Part shown: positions 17,748 through 26,417 of the stretch, piece after piece | How the letters are laid out: each line of letters starts with the position of its first letter | Position numbering within the stretch: position 1 is the stretch's first letter | Assembly: GCA_050953285.1 (NCBI GenBank) | Contig: JBMNMK010000002.1 | Span: forward strand, 372,001-436,000 | Direction of reading: 5' to 3' | From: Olsenella_K sp050953285 | Lineage (GTDB): Bacteria; Actinomycetota; Coriobacteriia; Coriobacteriales; Atopobiaceae | Length of the DNA stretch: 64,000 nucleotides | Position numbers and translations under genes: made by a program | The notes under the pieces: generated by a model | Told to the model about the DNA's origin: nothing | What the model saw: the letters and a program-made list of their open reading frames with translations, nothing else | The model's database searches: none

Positions 17748-18836
17748 ATGTCAAAGGATGTGCAGGCCAAGCTGGCCGATCTTGAACTTGAGTCCATAGA
17801 TCCGCAGAAGCTCACCCAGCAGCTCAAAGAGCTGGTGTCGGTGGATTCTCCGGTGGGATATTATCCGGAGATCCACGCATATTTGGGCGATAAGCTCAAA
17901 GCGCTCGGCTATGAGGTAACGGTTGATAACAAGGCTACCATGTACGTGCGCGTGGCTGGACAGAGCAGCGACAAGACCGTCTGCGTAGGTGCCCACCTCG
18001 ACACCATTGGTCTTATCGTCCGCGGCATTAACGACGACGGAACCCTGCGCGTGCGCGCCTTGGGCGGCATCAATTACCACTCCATTGAGGGCGAAACCTG
18101 TCGCATGCACCTGCGCTCAGGCAAAAGTCTTATGGGGCAGGTCATCTGCATCAAGCACTCTACGCACGTCTTTGCTGACGCCAGAAGCATCGAGCGCAGT
18201 GAAGATACCATGGTGGTGTCTTTGATCGCAGACGTGAAAAGCGCGCAAGACGCGCGTGATCTGGGCGTCACGCCAGGTGCCATCTGCTCGATCGACCCTC
18301 ATTTTGAGGCATTTGACAACGGCTATATTGTGAGCAGGCATATCGATGACAAGGCTGCTGTAGCCGCTGTGCTCGACACGCTTGAGTGGCTGGCAAAAAC
18401 CGGCAAAAAGCCTGCATATGACACGCTTTTTGCCTTCCCCATCTACGAGGAGATAGGCCACGGCGGCGCCTATACGCCGCCTCGGGTGTCAGAATATGTG
18501 GCGCTTGACATCACGCTCATAGGGCCTGACTATGACTCGGACGAACACCAGGTAGGTGTGATTGTTTCTGACCACAAAGGCCCCTATGACTGGGAACTTT
18601 CCAACCGTCTCATTGCAAGCGCGGAGCTTGCCTGCAGCACGGGTAGGTGGAACACGCAGGTATGCTTCCACTATTCAACGGACGCCAACGCGGGCTACGT
18701 GGTAGGCAACAACTTCAAGAGCGGCGCATTTGGCATGGCATGCCTCAACAGCCACGGCCGTGAGCGCTGCCACGTCGATGCTATCGTCGAGACTGAAAAG
18801 CTCTGCCGCGCCTACGTGATGGGTCTGGTGGAATAG
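17748..18836 (+). CDS. M42 family metallopeptidase (glutamyl aminopeptidase / endoglucanase-like)
   Basis: The 362-residue protein is a member of the M42 tetrahedral aminopeptidases, large cytoplasmic complexes that trim peptides. Metal-site motifs appear in order as GAHLDTIG, SRHIDDKAAVA, YEEIGHGGAY, ALDITLIGPD and the late SHGRERCHVDAI. The N-terminal segment ELVSVDSPVGYYPEI is typical. Substrate preference cannot be read from sequence; family members prefer Glu/Asp or hydrophobic N-termini. It is the last gene of the peptidase group and is followed by short GC-rich repeats. Confidence 0.9.
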   Translation: MSKDVQAKLADLELESIDPQKLTQQLKELVSVDSPVGYYPEIHAYLGDKLKALGYEVTVDNKATMYVRVAGQSSDKTVCVGAHLDTIGLIVRGINDDGTLRVRALGGINYHSIEGETCRMHLRSGKSLMGQVICIKHSTHVFADARSIERSEDTMVVSLIADVKSAQDARDLGVTPGAICSIDPHFEAFDNGYIVSRHIDDKAAVAAVLDTLEWLAKTGKKPAYDTLFAFPIYEEIGHGGAYTPPRVSEYVALDITLIGPDYDSDEHQVGVIVSDHKGPYDWELSNRLIASAELACSTGRWNTQVCFHYSTDANAGYVVGNNFKSGAFGMACLNSHGRERCHVDAIVETEKLCRAYVMGLVE

Positions 18837-18839
18837 CTG

Positions 18840-18894
18840 ACGGGCGATTGTCGGGCGCTTGCCGAGTGCTTGCCAAGCGCTTGTCGGGCGCTTG
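18840..18894 (+). repeat. Tandem array of five imperfect 11-bp units
   Basis: Five consecutive units of the form TCGGGCGCTTG lie immediately after the M42 gene, with ACGGGCGATTG, CCGAGTGCTTG and CCAAGCGCTTG as variants. The array is non-coding and lies between two plus-strand genes. Confidence 0.8.
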
Positions 18895-18900
18895 TGCGTT

Positions 18901-18930
18901 TTGCGGAGCTTGTAGAGGAGCTTGTATAAG
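18901..18930 (+). promoter_or_regulatory. Possible promoter of the zinc-ribbon gene
   Basis: TTGCGG (18901-18906) and TATAAG (18925-18930) are 18 bases apart, about 55 bases before the start at 18984. Confidence 0.4.
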
Positions 18931-18983
18931 GGTGAGACATCTTTGGAATACTTCTCCCCAAGCTTATATGAGGGGAGTAAGAC

Positions 18984-19388
18984 ATGGACAATCAGGGCGA
19001 TAAGATCACGGAGTGGCTGCGCGACCGCAATGGTGTAGACGTTATCTCTAACATTTCGGTGGCGGTGGCCATCCTGGTGATTGTGATTAACCTCTTTGTA
19101 CACGCATCTACGCTCTCGCTCGTGGCCATAGCGCTTCTGCTCTACGCAGGTTTTCGGATCTCTTCTCGCAATGTGAATGCGCGCAGAGAAGAGGTTGAGC
19201 ACCTGATGGTTATCTTAGGCCCGGCCGCTGCATGGGTAAAAGATCCCAAGGCTGCCATGAAAGAGGCTAAAGAATATCGTCACTTGAGTTGCCCTACCTG
19301 CGGTCAGCGCGTCCGCGTGCCGCGTGGCAAGGGAAAAGTGAGAGTGACATGCCCTAAGTGCAAGAACAAGTTTGACGCAAAGGCATAA
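18984..19388 (+). CDS. Two-helix membrane protein with C-terminal zinc ribbon, function unknown
   Basis: I do not recognise a characterised family. The 134-residue protein has a charged N-terminus, two hydrophobic helices (about residues 22-38 and 43-57), a basic linker, and a C-terminal zinc ribbon with CPTCGQ and CPKCKNKF, of the kind seen in rubredoxin-like or Zn-ribbon regulatory tails. The gene starts at ATG 18984 after GAGGGGAG. It ends two bases before the coaE start, so it is probably co-transcribed with coaE. The layout suggests a membrane-anchored nucleic-acid or metal-binding role, which is only inference. Confidence 0.75.
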   Translation: MDNQGDKITEWLRDRNGVDVISNISVAVAILVIVINLFVHASTLSLVAIALLLYAGFRISSRNVNARREEVEHLMVILGPAAAWVKDPKAAMKEAKEYRHLSCPTCGQRVRVPRGKGKVRVTCPKCKNKFDAKA

Positions 19389-19390
19389 GT

Positions 19391-20035
19391 GTGGCAGGAT
19401 ACGTCGTTTTTCTCGCAGGAGGAACTGCCTCTGGCAAATCCTTCGTTGCACGCGTGCTTGAAGAAAAAGGCGCCAGAAGGATAGACCTTGATGTTTTATC
19501 ACGAGAAGTTCTGGCACCCCATTCTCCTTTGCTGGCAAAGCTCCAAGCTGCGTTTGGGGCAGATCTCGTCGGGCCAGACGGACATCTTGACCGCGCACTT
19601 CTTGCCACGCGTGCCTTTGTCAGCAAGGAAAAGACGCAGCTGTTAGAGGCGCTGGAGCTGCCGGCTATTAAGGCATGTCTAGAAGAGAAGCTCCAAGAAT
19701 ACGCACAAGATATTTCTGACCGTGAGCAGAAAGGCGCTGGTAGGGTGCCGTGTATCGTCGAGGTGCCGCTTCTGGATAAGCTCGGTGCGCTCATCAACCT
19801 TGCAGATGAGGTGGTCTGTGTGGTGGCACCTTACGACCTCAGATGCAGCCGAGCAGTTGCACGTGGCATGGCACCGGAAGACTTTGTGCGCCGTGTGGCG
19901 CAGCAGCCACGTGATGAGTATCTGGTGGCGCACGCCACGACGGTACTGGATAATTCACGGGATGAGGATTTTCTTATCGCCCAGATACATGCATGGTGGA
20001 ATGAGCGAGAAAAGATGGGATGGAAGGCGCAGTGA
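19391..20035 (+). CDS. coaE: Dephospho-CoA kinase
   Basis: CoaE phosphorylates dephospho-CoA, the last step of coenzyme A synthesis. The 214-residue protein has the P-loop GGTASGKS, the substrate-site segment RIDLDVLSREVL, and a lid with an arginine-rich helix (DLRCSRAVARGM). The start is GTG at 19391. The C-terminal half is less conserved than usual, so other P-loop nucleoside kinases are a minor alternative. It overlaps the lytic transglycosylase gene by four bases (GTGA), a sign of coupled translation. The coaE-uvrB neighbourhood is common in actinobacteria. Confidence 0.82.
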   Translation: MAGYVVFLAGGTASGKSFVARVLEEKGARRIDLDVLSREVLAPHSPLLAKLQAAFGADLVGPDGHLDRALLATRAFVSKEKTQLLEALELPAIKACLEEKLQEYAQDISDREQKGAGRVPCIVEVPLLDKLGALINLADEVVCVVAPYDLRCSRAVARGMAPEDFVRRVAQQPRDEYLVAHATTVLDNSRDEDFLIAQIHAWWNEREKMGWKAQ

Positions 20036-20652
20036 GATCTGGATCAGAGCGTTTTTTGCGCTGGTATCGGGCACTGCCGCTCTTTTGCATGGCGTGTATG
20101 CTGGCGCTCAGCTTGGGAATTGAAGTGCTGCCGAGTGAGGTGGTGAGGCGTGTGCTCTATCCTGTGTCATATGCGACGCAGATAAACGGGGCGGCTGCTC
20201 GCTATGATGTGGATCCGTATCTGGTAGCGGCGGTCATCAAGAGTGAATCCAACTGGGATCCGGCTGCTGCGTCTCAGGCGGGGGCACAAGGGCTTATGCA
20301 GCTCATGCCGGCGACGGCCCAGGAGCTCGCGGATTTGGGCATGGTTGATACGGCAGAGTATGATCCAAAAGATCTCTTAGACCCCAGCGTCAACATTGAA
20401 TACGGCACGGCGTACCTGGCCTATCTTTCACGGCAGCTGAGCTCGACCGAAGAGGTGATTGCTGCTTATAACGCAGGCGTCGGCACGGTGAAGTCGTGGC
20501 TAACGAGCTCTCAAAATTCGGGGTCTGAGCTGGGATTGAGCACTATAAGCGACGCCATTACTTACCCTGAGACGCGCCTGTATCTGGCGCGTGTCCAAGA
20601 GGCGCGCGCACAATATGCGCGCTATTATCCTGACGGCCTCAAGGATTTTTAA
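20032..20652 (+). CDS. Lytic transglycosylase (SLT domain)
   Basis: This secreted or membrane-anchored murein enzyme cleaves glycan strands. The 206-residue protein has one N-terminal helix (about residues 11-32) and then a soluble lytic transglycosylase domain. The catalytic Glu is in VIKSESNWDP, followed by AGAQGLMQLMPATA, NIEYGTAYL and IAAYNAGVGTVKSWL. A GTG start at 20032 is chosen because GGAAGG lies just upstream and the codon overlaps the coaE stop as GTGA. An in-frame ATG at 20020 is the alternative. Confidence 0.9.
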   Translation: MRSGSERFLRWYRALPLFCMACMLALSLGIEVLPSEVVRRVLYPVSYATQINGAAARYDVDPYLVAAVIKSESNWDPAAASQAGAQGLMQLMPATAQELADLGMVDTAEYDPKDLLDPSVNIEYGTAYLAYLSRQLSSTEEVIAAYNAGVGTVKSWLTSSQNSGSELGLSTISDAITYPETRLYLARVQEARAQYARYYPDGLKDF

Positions 20653-20741
20653 TTTCATACGCGTGTGTATTTGCGAGTGCATTTTTGTTCCAGTTTTGGG
20701 TAGACTAAAACAGTACAGAAGTTCGTATCTTGGGGGTCAAG

Positions 20742-23021
20742 GTGCACAGTGCAAATGCGGGCAGTCCAGGATTTGCTCACGATGAGATTACCTATGAGCC
20801 GCTTGCGGGAACGCCAGAGGCCAAGGAGCGCTATGGCGCAGAGCTCAAGCGTTTTGGGCTGGGTAAGGATGACTCACACTTTGAGGTGGTCTCGCCGTTT
20901 GAGCCTGCAGGAGACCAGCCTCAGGCCATAGAGAAGCTGGCGCGCGGTGTGGAGGAGGGTCTTCGCTACCAAACGCTTCTGGGCGTTACGGGCTCGGGCA
21001 AGACATTTACCATGGCCAAAACTATCGAGAAGGTCAACCGCCCCACGCTCATTATGGAGCCCAACAAGACGCTCGCCGCACAGGTTGCCAGTGAGATGCG
21101 TGAGATGTTTCCGCACAATGCGGTGACCTACTTTGTCTCCTACTATGACTACTACCAGCCAGAAGCGTATGTTCCGCAGACAGACACCTATATTGAGAAG
21201 GACGCCTCCATCAATGAGGAGGTAGAAAAGCTCCGCCATCAAGCAACGTCCAACCTGCTGTCCCGCAGAGACGTTATTGTGGTGGCTTCTGTTTCGTGCA
21301 TCTATGGTATTGGCAGTCCACAGGATTATGCAGGACTTGCGCCCAACGTGGATAAATCCGTTCCATTGGAGCGAGATGAACTTATCCGCAATCTGATTGA
21401 TATTCAGTATGATCGCAATGACTATGATCTGTCGCGCGGCACCTTTCGGGTGAGGGGAGACACCGTTGATGTGTATCCTCCCTATGCAGAAAACCCGCTG
21501 AGGGTCTCCTTCTTTGGTGATGAGGTTGAATTCATAGGAGAGATAGACTCTGTCACGGGAGAGGTTGTACGTGAATTTGATGCCGTTCCTATTTGGCCGG
21601 CCTCTCACTATGTGACCGAGCGGCCTAAGATCACCCATGCGTTGGAGACAATCAATCAGGAGCTTGAAGGCCGTGTGGCTGAGCTCAAGGCAAACAACCG
21701 CCTGCTTGAAGCTCAGCGTCTGGCGCAGCGCACGGGCTATGACTTGGAGATGCTGGAACAGATGGGTTTCTGTACGGGCATCGAGAACTACTCGCGCCAC
21801 CTGGATGGCAGAAAGCCTGGTGAGCCACCCTATACGCTCATAGATTATTTCCCTTCAGACATGCTGTGCATCATTGATGAGTCCCATGTGACAGTCCCGC
21901 AGATCCGCGGCATGCATGAGGGGGACCGCTCGCGCAAAGTTACGCTGGTAGATCATGGTTTCCGTCTGCCCTCAGCCCTTGATAACCGCCCCTTGCGCTT
22001 TGATGAGTTTGAGTCGAGGGTGCCGCAGTTTATCTATGTCTCTGCCACGCCGGGAGACTATGAGCTGACCGTGTCTCAGCAAGAGGTCGAGCAGATCATC
22101 CGGCCGACGGGCCTTTTGGATCCCAAAATTGAGCTCAGGCCGGTGCGTGGACAGATTGATGACCTCATACAGGAGATCAAGGATCGTACGGCCAAACACG
22201 AGCGCGTGCTGGTGACCACGCTTACCAAGCGCATGGCAGAAGATCTTACGGATCACCTGTTGGATGAGGGTGTCAAGGTCAACTACATGCATTCAGATAC
22301 TGCGACACTTGACCGCGTGGAGATCATCAGGTCGCTCAGAGAAGGCAAGATTGATGTTCTTGTCGGCATCAATCTTTTGCGCGAGGGCTTAGACATTCCA
22401 GAGGTTTCGCTGGTTGCCATTCTTGATGCGGATAAAGAGGGCTTTCTGCGCAACAGACGCTCGCTCATCCAGACTATGGGCCGTGCTGCAAGAAATGCAC
22501 AAGGCCAGGTCATCATGTATGCAGACACGGTGACAGATTCAATGCGCGAGGCCATTGATGAGACGCGCAGGCGCCGGAGCTTGCAGGAAGAGTTCAACCG
22601 TGAACACCACATTGTGCCTCAGACGGTGAAAAAAACCATCACAGATATTTCGAGCTTCATCCAAGAGGCAGAGGAAAATGTGGGGAAGCGCCAGCGTAAA
22701 GATGGTGTGTTCTATACGGAGGCGCAAACAGGAACAGCAGAGGAGGATGAAGAGGCAACGCATGATGCGGTAGCTCGTGAGCTGTCGCAGCTTCCTCGTG
22801 AGGATGCAGCAAAGGTGTTGGGTGCCCTGCAAGATGAGATGCTGCAGGCATCTGCGGACATGGACTTTGAGCGCGCTGCCGCCCTGAGGGATCAGATCGT
22901 GGCCCTGCAATCAGCGCTTTCCGGTGAGAGTGCCCAAGATGTTATGGCGCGCCTGAAGGCTACCGACAGAAAGGGATCTACCCACGCAACCAGACGTTCT
23001 TATCGCCGAAGAAAGCATTAG
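20742..23021 (+). CDS. uvrB: UvrABC system protein B
   Basis: UvrB is the damage-verifying helicase of nucleotide excision repair. The protein of about 759 residues has Walker A GVTGSGKT, the beta-hairpin region with YYDYYQPEAYVP and TYIEKD, the helicase motif IDESHV, motif VI MGRAARN, and a C-terminal UVR motif (about the last 65 residues, MDFERAAALRDQI) that binds UvrC. The GTG at 20742 has GGGGG five bases upstream and is preferred to a TTG at 20730. A -10-like TAGACT lies at 20701-20706. No LexA box is visible upstream, unlike uvrA. Confidence 0.96.
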   Translation: MHSANAGSPGFAHDEITYEPLAGTPEAKERYGAELKRFGLGKDDSHFEVVSPFEPAGDQPQAIEKLARGVEEGLRYQTLLGVTGSGKTFTMAKTIEKVNRPTLIMEPNKTLAAQVASEMREMFPHNAVTYFVSYYDYYQPEAYVPQTDTYIEKDASINEEVEKLRHQATSNLLSRRDVIVVASVSCIYGIGSPQDYAGLAPNVDKSVPLERDELIRNLIDIQYDRNDYDLSRGTFRVRGDTVDVYPPYAENPLRVSFFGDEVEFIGEIDSVTGEVVREFDAVPIWPASHYVTERPKITHALETINQELEGRVAELKANNRLLEAQRLAQRTGYDLEMLEQMGFCTGIENYSRHLDGRKPGEPPYTLIDYFPSDMLCIIDESHVTVPQIRGMHEGDRSRKVTLVDHGFRLPSALDNRPLRFDEFESRVPQFIYVSATPGDYELTVSQQEVEQIIRPTGLLDPKIELRPVRGQIDDLIQEIKDRTAKHERVLVTTLTKRMAEDLTDHLLDEGVKVNYMHSDTATLDRVEIIRSLREGKIDVLVGINLLREGLDIPEVSLVAILDADKEGFLRNRRSLIQTMGRAARNAQGQVIMYADTVTDSMREAIDETRRRRSLQEEFNREHHIVPQTVKKTITDISSFIQEAEENVGKRQRKDGVFYTEAQTGTAEEDEEATHDAVARELSQLPREDAAKVLGALQDEMLQASADMDFERAAALRDQIVALQSALSGESAQDVMARLKATDRKGSTHATRRSYRRRKH

Positions 23022-23036
23022 CGTGAGAGGAGGCAG

Positions 23037-23504
23037 ATGGATCTGTATGAGGAAAGCCTGGTAAAACCCGAGCTCGTCTTTCTGGACTGTGACCTTGAGG
23101 ATCAGCATGCACTCTTCTTCATGCTGGAGGAGCGCCTGTGTGATCTGGGCTATGTTCAGCGTGGTTGGGGCGAGAAGATCATGCAGCGTGAGCGCAGCTA
23201 CCCAACGGGACTCAAGACAGCGGCGCTCGACATTGCCTTGCCGCACGTGTATGTATGCGTGGAGAAGCCCTTTATTGCTGTGGTGAGGCCGCGTTGTCCT
23301 ATCACGTTTGAGCCGATGGCAGGCCATGGTACGTGCGTGGATGCTCGCATAATTTTCACGCTGGGGGTGTGCGGGGAGGATCGCCATATAGATGCCCTCC
23401 GGCGTCTTATGGCATTTTTCTCGCATCCCAAGCTTGCGCAGCAGCTTATGGCAGAGACATCGCCTGAGGCCGTGGTTTCAAGCTTGGTCAGTTTTTTTGC
23501 GTAG
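23037..23504 (+). CDS. PTS EIIA component (fructose/galactitol type)
   Basis: The 155-residue protein is a phosphotransferase EIIA domain. The phospho-accepting histidine is His70 in ALDIALPH, preceded by the family segment RERSYPTGL. In sugar PTSs it passes phosphate from HPr to EIIB. It lies 15 bases after uvrB and 68 bases before an EIIB gene, but no EIIC membrane component is present. It could serve a distant EIIC or have a regulatory role. The start follows GAGAGGAGG. Confidence 0.88.
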   Translation: MDLYEESLVKPELVFLDCDLEDQHALFFMLEERLCDLGYVQRGWGEKIMQRERSYPTGLKTAALDIALPHVYVCVEKPFIAVVRPRCPITFEPMAGHGTCVDARIIFTLGVCGEDRHIDALRRLMAFFSHPKLAQQLMAETSPEAVVSSLVSFFA

Positions 23505-23572
23505 AAAGGTGAACGGCAACACAGCAGCATAAATGCATGTAAGCTAATGGAGAGGCGAGGGATGGAGGAGAC

Positions 23573-23860
23573 ATGGCAAGTCGAGTAATTGTCGCATGCG
23601 GGTCCGGCTTGGCAACCTCTCTGATGGTTGCCAAGAAGATTGATAAGCTCCTTCGTGACAAGGGTATGGACGTCGTGGTGGACGCCGTGAGCAAAGAGGC
23701 GCTGCCAGAAGAGGCTACCAAGGCAGACGCGTACGTGGCCGTCGTCCAGTTGGAGCAAACCTACAATATCCCAACGTTTGATGGTGTGGCGTTTCTGACT
23801 GGCATTGACGAAGAGGAAGAGCTGGAGCGCTTGATTGCCCAGCTCAAGCAGGCAGAATAA
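23573..23860 (+). CDS. PTS EIIB component (galactitol type)
   Basis: This 95-residue EIIB domain has its phosphocysteine Cys9 in VIVACGSGLATS, the typical P-loop-like start of lactose/galactitol EIIB proteins. It would take phosphate from the EIIA encoded just upstream. Full galactitol-type systems add a multi-helix EIIC gene next, but here the next gene is on the other strand. The partner permease is therefore missing or elsewhere. The start follows GGAGGAGAC. Confidence 0.9.
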   Translation: MASRVIVACGSGLATSLMVAKKIDKLLRDKGMDVVVDAVSKEALPEEATKADAYVAVVQLEQTYNIPTFDGVAFLTGIDEEEELERLIAQLKQAE

Positions 23861-23878
23861 CGCGCGCGGTCACAGGCT

Positions 23879-25552
23879 TTAGACACCTGTTCCAAACGCT
23901 TCATAGTGGGCGATAAGTGCCTCGGCAACGCGGAGGCCATCGGTTGCTGCACTCATGATGCCTCCGGCGTAGCCAGCACCTTCTCCACACGGCCAGAGTC
24001 CTTGGGTGGAGACACTCTGCATGGTGTCGCTGCGCGTGATGCGCACCGGCGAGCTGGAGCGCGTCTCAACACCGGTCAGTACCGCCTCCGGATTATCGAA
24101 ACCTTTGAGGCGCCTCGCCAGTTGTGGCAGCGCGGCACGCATGGTTTCGGTGATGTATGGGGGAAGCGCGGCGTCAATGCTTGTCCAAGTAACACCGCGC
24201 GGATAGGTTGGTTGAATGCGCCCGGGTCCTGTTGAGGGAGTTTGGGCCATAAAATCTCCCACGAGCTGCGCGGGTGCTCTATAGAGGCCGCCGCCCAGAT
24301 CGTATGCCGTGCGTTCGCATGATCTCTGCAGCTCGACGCCTGCAAGTACATCATCTCCGGGCAGGTCCTGGGGAAATACGTTGACCAGAAGCCCTGCGTT
24401 TGCGTTGGTGCCCGCCCTGTCTGACAAACTCATGCCGTTGGTGCATACGCCGCCCTTCTCGCTTGATGCACAGACGACATAGCCACCGGGGCACATGCAA
24501 AAACTGAAGGCACTCCTGCCATCCTGCAGCCGATATGAGAGCTTGTAGGGTGCAGCACCCAAAAGCGGATTTCCTGCAAAATGGCCATACTGAGCGCGGT
24601 CAATATCCGCTTGCAGATGCTCAATTCTCACGCCCATGGCAAAGGTCTTGCGCTCAAGAAAGACGCGATTGCGCTTGAGGAGCGAGAACACGTCGCGAGC
24701 TGAGTGTCCGCAGGCCAAGATAACGTCTTGAGCTGGCAGCGTTTCTTCACGCTTCGTGCCATCTGCCAGTTTCTGAGAGATGCTCACCGAGCACAACCTG
24801 CCGTTGGATATCGCAATGTCGGTGAGAGTGCAGCCAAAGCGCACGTCACCACCATATGACTCGATCTTTTTGGCAAGGTTTGTGACTACGCGTGGCAAGA
24901 TGTCGCTTCCAATATGGGGTTTGGCATCCCAAAGGATAGCCTCGTTGGCGCCCGCTTCTACAAATTCCTCAAGAATAAGCTTGTGAGCTGGGCTTTTGGT
25001 GCCTGTTGTAAGCTTTCCATCTGAGAATGTGCCAGCGCCTCCCAGGCCAAATTGGATATTTGAAGCCTCATTGAGCTCTCCTGTGGCGTTGAAGTGCTCA
25101 ATCGTCTTTTGGCGAGCAAAAGCATCCTCTCCGCGCTCAATCAGTACGGGGGAAAGACCCGCTTTAGCTAGGGCGAGTGCGCAGAACAGGCCTGCGCAGC
25201 CGGCGCCCACTACGATGGGCTGTGTCTGGGGTGCATAGCTGCAGCATGTAGGCAGCGTGTAGGGGACATCGTCCAGCAGCTTGAGACGTTTTTCAAGCTT
25301 GGTGCCGCGGGCACGCGTGAGCAGGTCCATCTCTTTGCGCGCATCTTTCAAGGCAATGCTTACGCTGTAGATAAGGGCAACATCATTCTTTTTGCGCGCA
25401 TCAATGGAGTGCTTGGTGATATTTGTGTGCGCAATGTCTCCTCTTGATATCTTGAGGATGCGACAAATCTCATGCATGAGCTGCTGGTGCTCGTTTTTTG
25501 GCACGAGATTGCCCCGCCTGAGAAAGAGTTTGATCTGCGAAAGTTCTAGCAC
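23879..25552 (-). CDS. FAD-dependent oxidoreductase (COG2509 type)
   Basis: This 557-residue cytoplasmic flavoprotein is of the uncharacterised FAD-dependent dehydrogenase group. Residues 1-90 form a small helical and beta domain (KISRGDIAHTNITKHSIDARKK). The FAD-binding fold follows with PIVVGAGCAGLFCALALAKAG and an IERG acidic end. QFGLGGAGTFSDGKL is the group signature, and the FAD-closing region reads WPCGEGAGYAGGIMSAATDGL. The true substrate is unknown. The start is a GTG at 25552 with AGGAG eight bases ahead. It is divergent from the lone corrin methyltransferase gene. Confidence 0.88.
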   Translation of the reverse strand: MLELSQIKLFLRRGNLVPKNEHQQLMHEICRILKISRGDIAHTNITKHSIDARKKNDVALIYSVSIALKDARKEMDLLTRARGTKLEKRLKLLDDVPYTLPTCCSYAPQTQPIVVGAGCAGLFCALALAKAGLSPVLIERGEDAFARQKTIEHFNATGELNEASNIQFGLGGAGTFSDGKLTTGTKSPAHKLILEEFVEAGANEAILWDAKPHIGSDILPRVVTNLAKKIESYGGDVRFGCTLTDIAISNGRLCSVSISQKLADGTKREETLPAQDVILACGHSARDVFSLLKRNRVFLERKTFAMGVRIEHLQADIDRAQYGHFAGNPLLGAAPYKLSYRLQDGRSAFSFCMCPGGYVVCASSEKGGVCTNGMSLSDRAGTNANAGLLVNVFPQDLPGDDVLAGVELQRSCERTAYDLGGGLYRAPAQLVGDFMAQTPSTGPGRIQPTYPRGVTWTSIDAALPPYITETMRAALPQLARRLKGFDNPEAVLTGVETRSSSPVRITRSDTMQSVSTQGLWPCGEGAGYAGGIMSAATDGLRVAEALIAHYEAFGTGV

Positions 25553-25684
25553 ATGGTCTCCTGTTCTTTTTACGCTATCCTACCGCAGGTGAATCTCACG
25601 CACGAGAAGAGCTGCCGGAGTGCTTCTCTTTGCGTGGAAAACTCATGCAAAGTGGTGGTGTCGATGTGTAAGAGAGGTGCTGAT

Positions 25685-26383
25685 ATGAACGGGTCAGGAA
25701 CGTTTTTTGGGGTGAGCGTAGGTCCTGGAGACAAAGATCTGCTGACCTTGAAAGCGGTAAAAACCCTCGAGAGCGCAGGCTGCATAGCAGCGCCTCAAAG
25801 TGGTGGTTCACGCCGTATGGCTTTGGATATTGTTGATGAATATATACATGATAAGAAAATAATTGATGTATGCACACCCATGACACATGATGAATCAGAG
25901 CTTGCGCGCGCCCATAGACAGGCGGCTGAGCTGATCGTGGACCAGCTTATTCAGGGCAAAGACGTGGCTATGGTTGTCTTGGGCGATATTGGCATCTACT
26001 CCACGTTTCACGCTATCGCCACACACGTTATGGCAGCCGGCTTTGAGGTGGAGATCATCCCGGGCGTGACATCTTTTTGTGCCGCTGCAGCAAAGCTCAA
26101 GATTCCTCTTTGTCAAGGTCAGCAATCACTTCTTATAACGCCCGCCTGTGGTGGTGTGGATGCTGCTCTTAACCTTGATGCCAACTGCGTTCTGATGAAG
26201 CCATCGCACGATATATCTGAGATCAGGGAGTGTCTTTCCGCGCATGGCTTGCTGGATCATGCGTCAGCCGTGTCCGATGTGGGACACCCCGATGAGAGGA
26301 TATATCGCTCTTTGAAAGATGCTCCCGCTACGCTCGGGTACTTCTCGCTGGTGATAGTGGATAAGACAGCTTCTAGGCGATAA
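25685..26383 (+). CDS. cobI: Precorrin-2 C20-methyltransferase-like protein
   Basis: The 232-residue protein is a SAM-dependent tetrapyrrole methylase. FFGVSVGPGDKDLLTLKAV is the family's nucleotide loop, and EIIPGVTSFCAAAAKLKIPL is characteristic of CobI/CbiL, which methylate C20 of precorrin-2 in cobalamin synthesis. The central motif reads VVLGDIGIYSTF instead of the commoner GDPTxYST, a noticeable change at the substrate side. No other corrin gene lies in the window, so its pathway role is uncertain. The start at 25685 follows AGAGAGG; the open frame upstream of it lacks homology. Confidence 0.85.
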   Translation: MNGSGTFFGVSVGPGDKDLLTLKAVKTLESAGCIAAPQSGGSRRMALDIVDEYIHDKKIIDVCTPMTHDESELARAHRQAAELIVDQLIQGKDVAMVVLGDIGIYSTFHAIATHVMAAGFEVEIIPGVTSFCAAAAKLKIPLCQGQQSLLITPACGGVDAALNLDANCVLMKPSHDISEIRECLSAHGLLDHASAVSDVGHPDERIYRSLKDAPATLGYFSLVIVDKTASRR

Positions 26384-26417
26384 ATACTTGCTCATGATAG
26401 ATAGTGCCTACGCTGAG

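Noticed and set aside
20874..21800. Minus-strand open frame of 308 codons inside uvrB
   Set aside because: Shadow of uvrB, whose helicase motifs are unambiguous.
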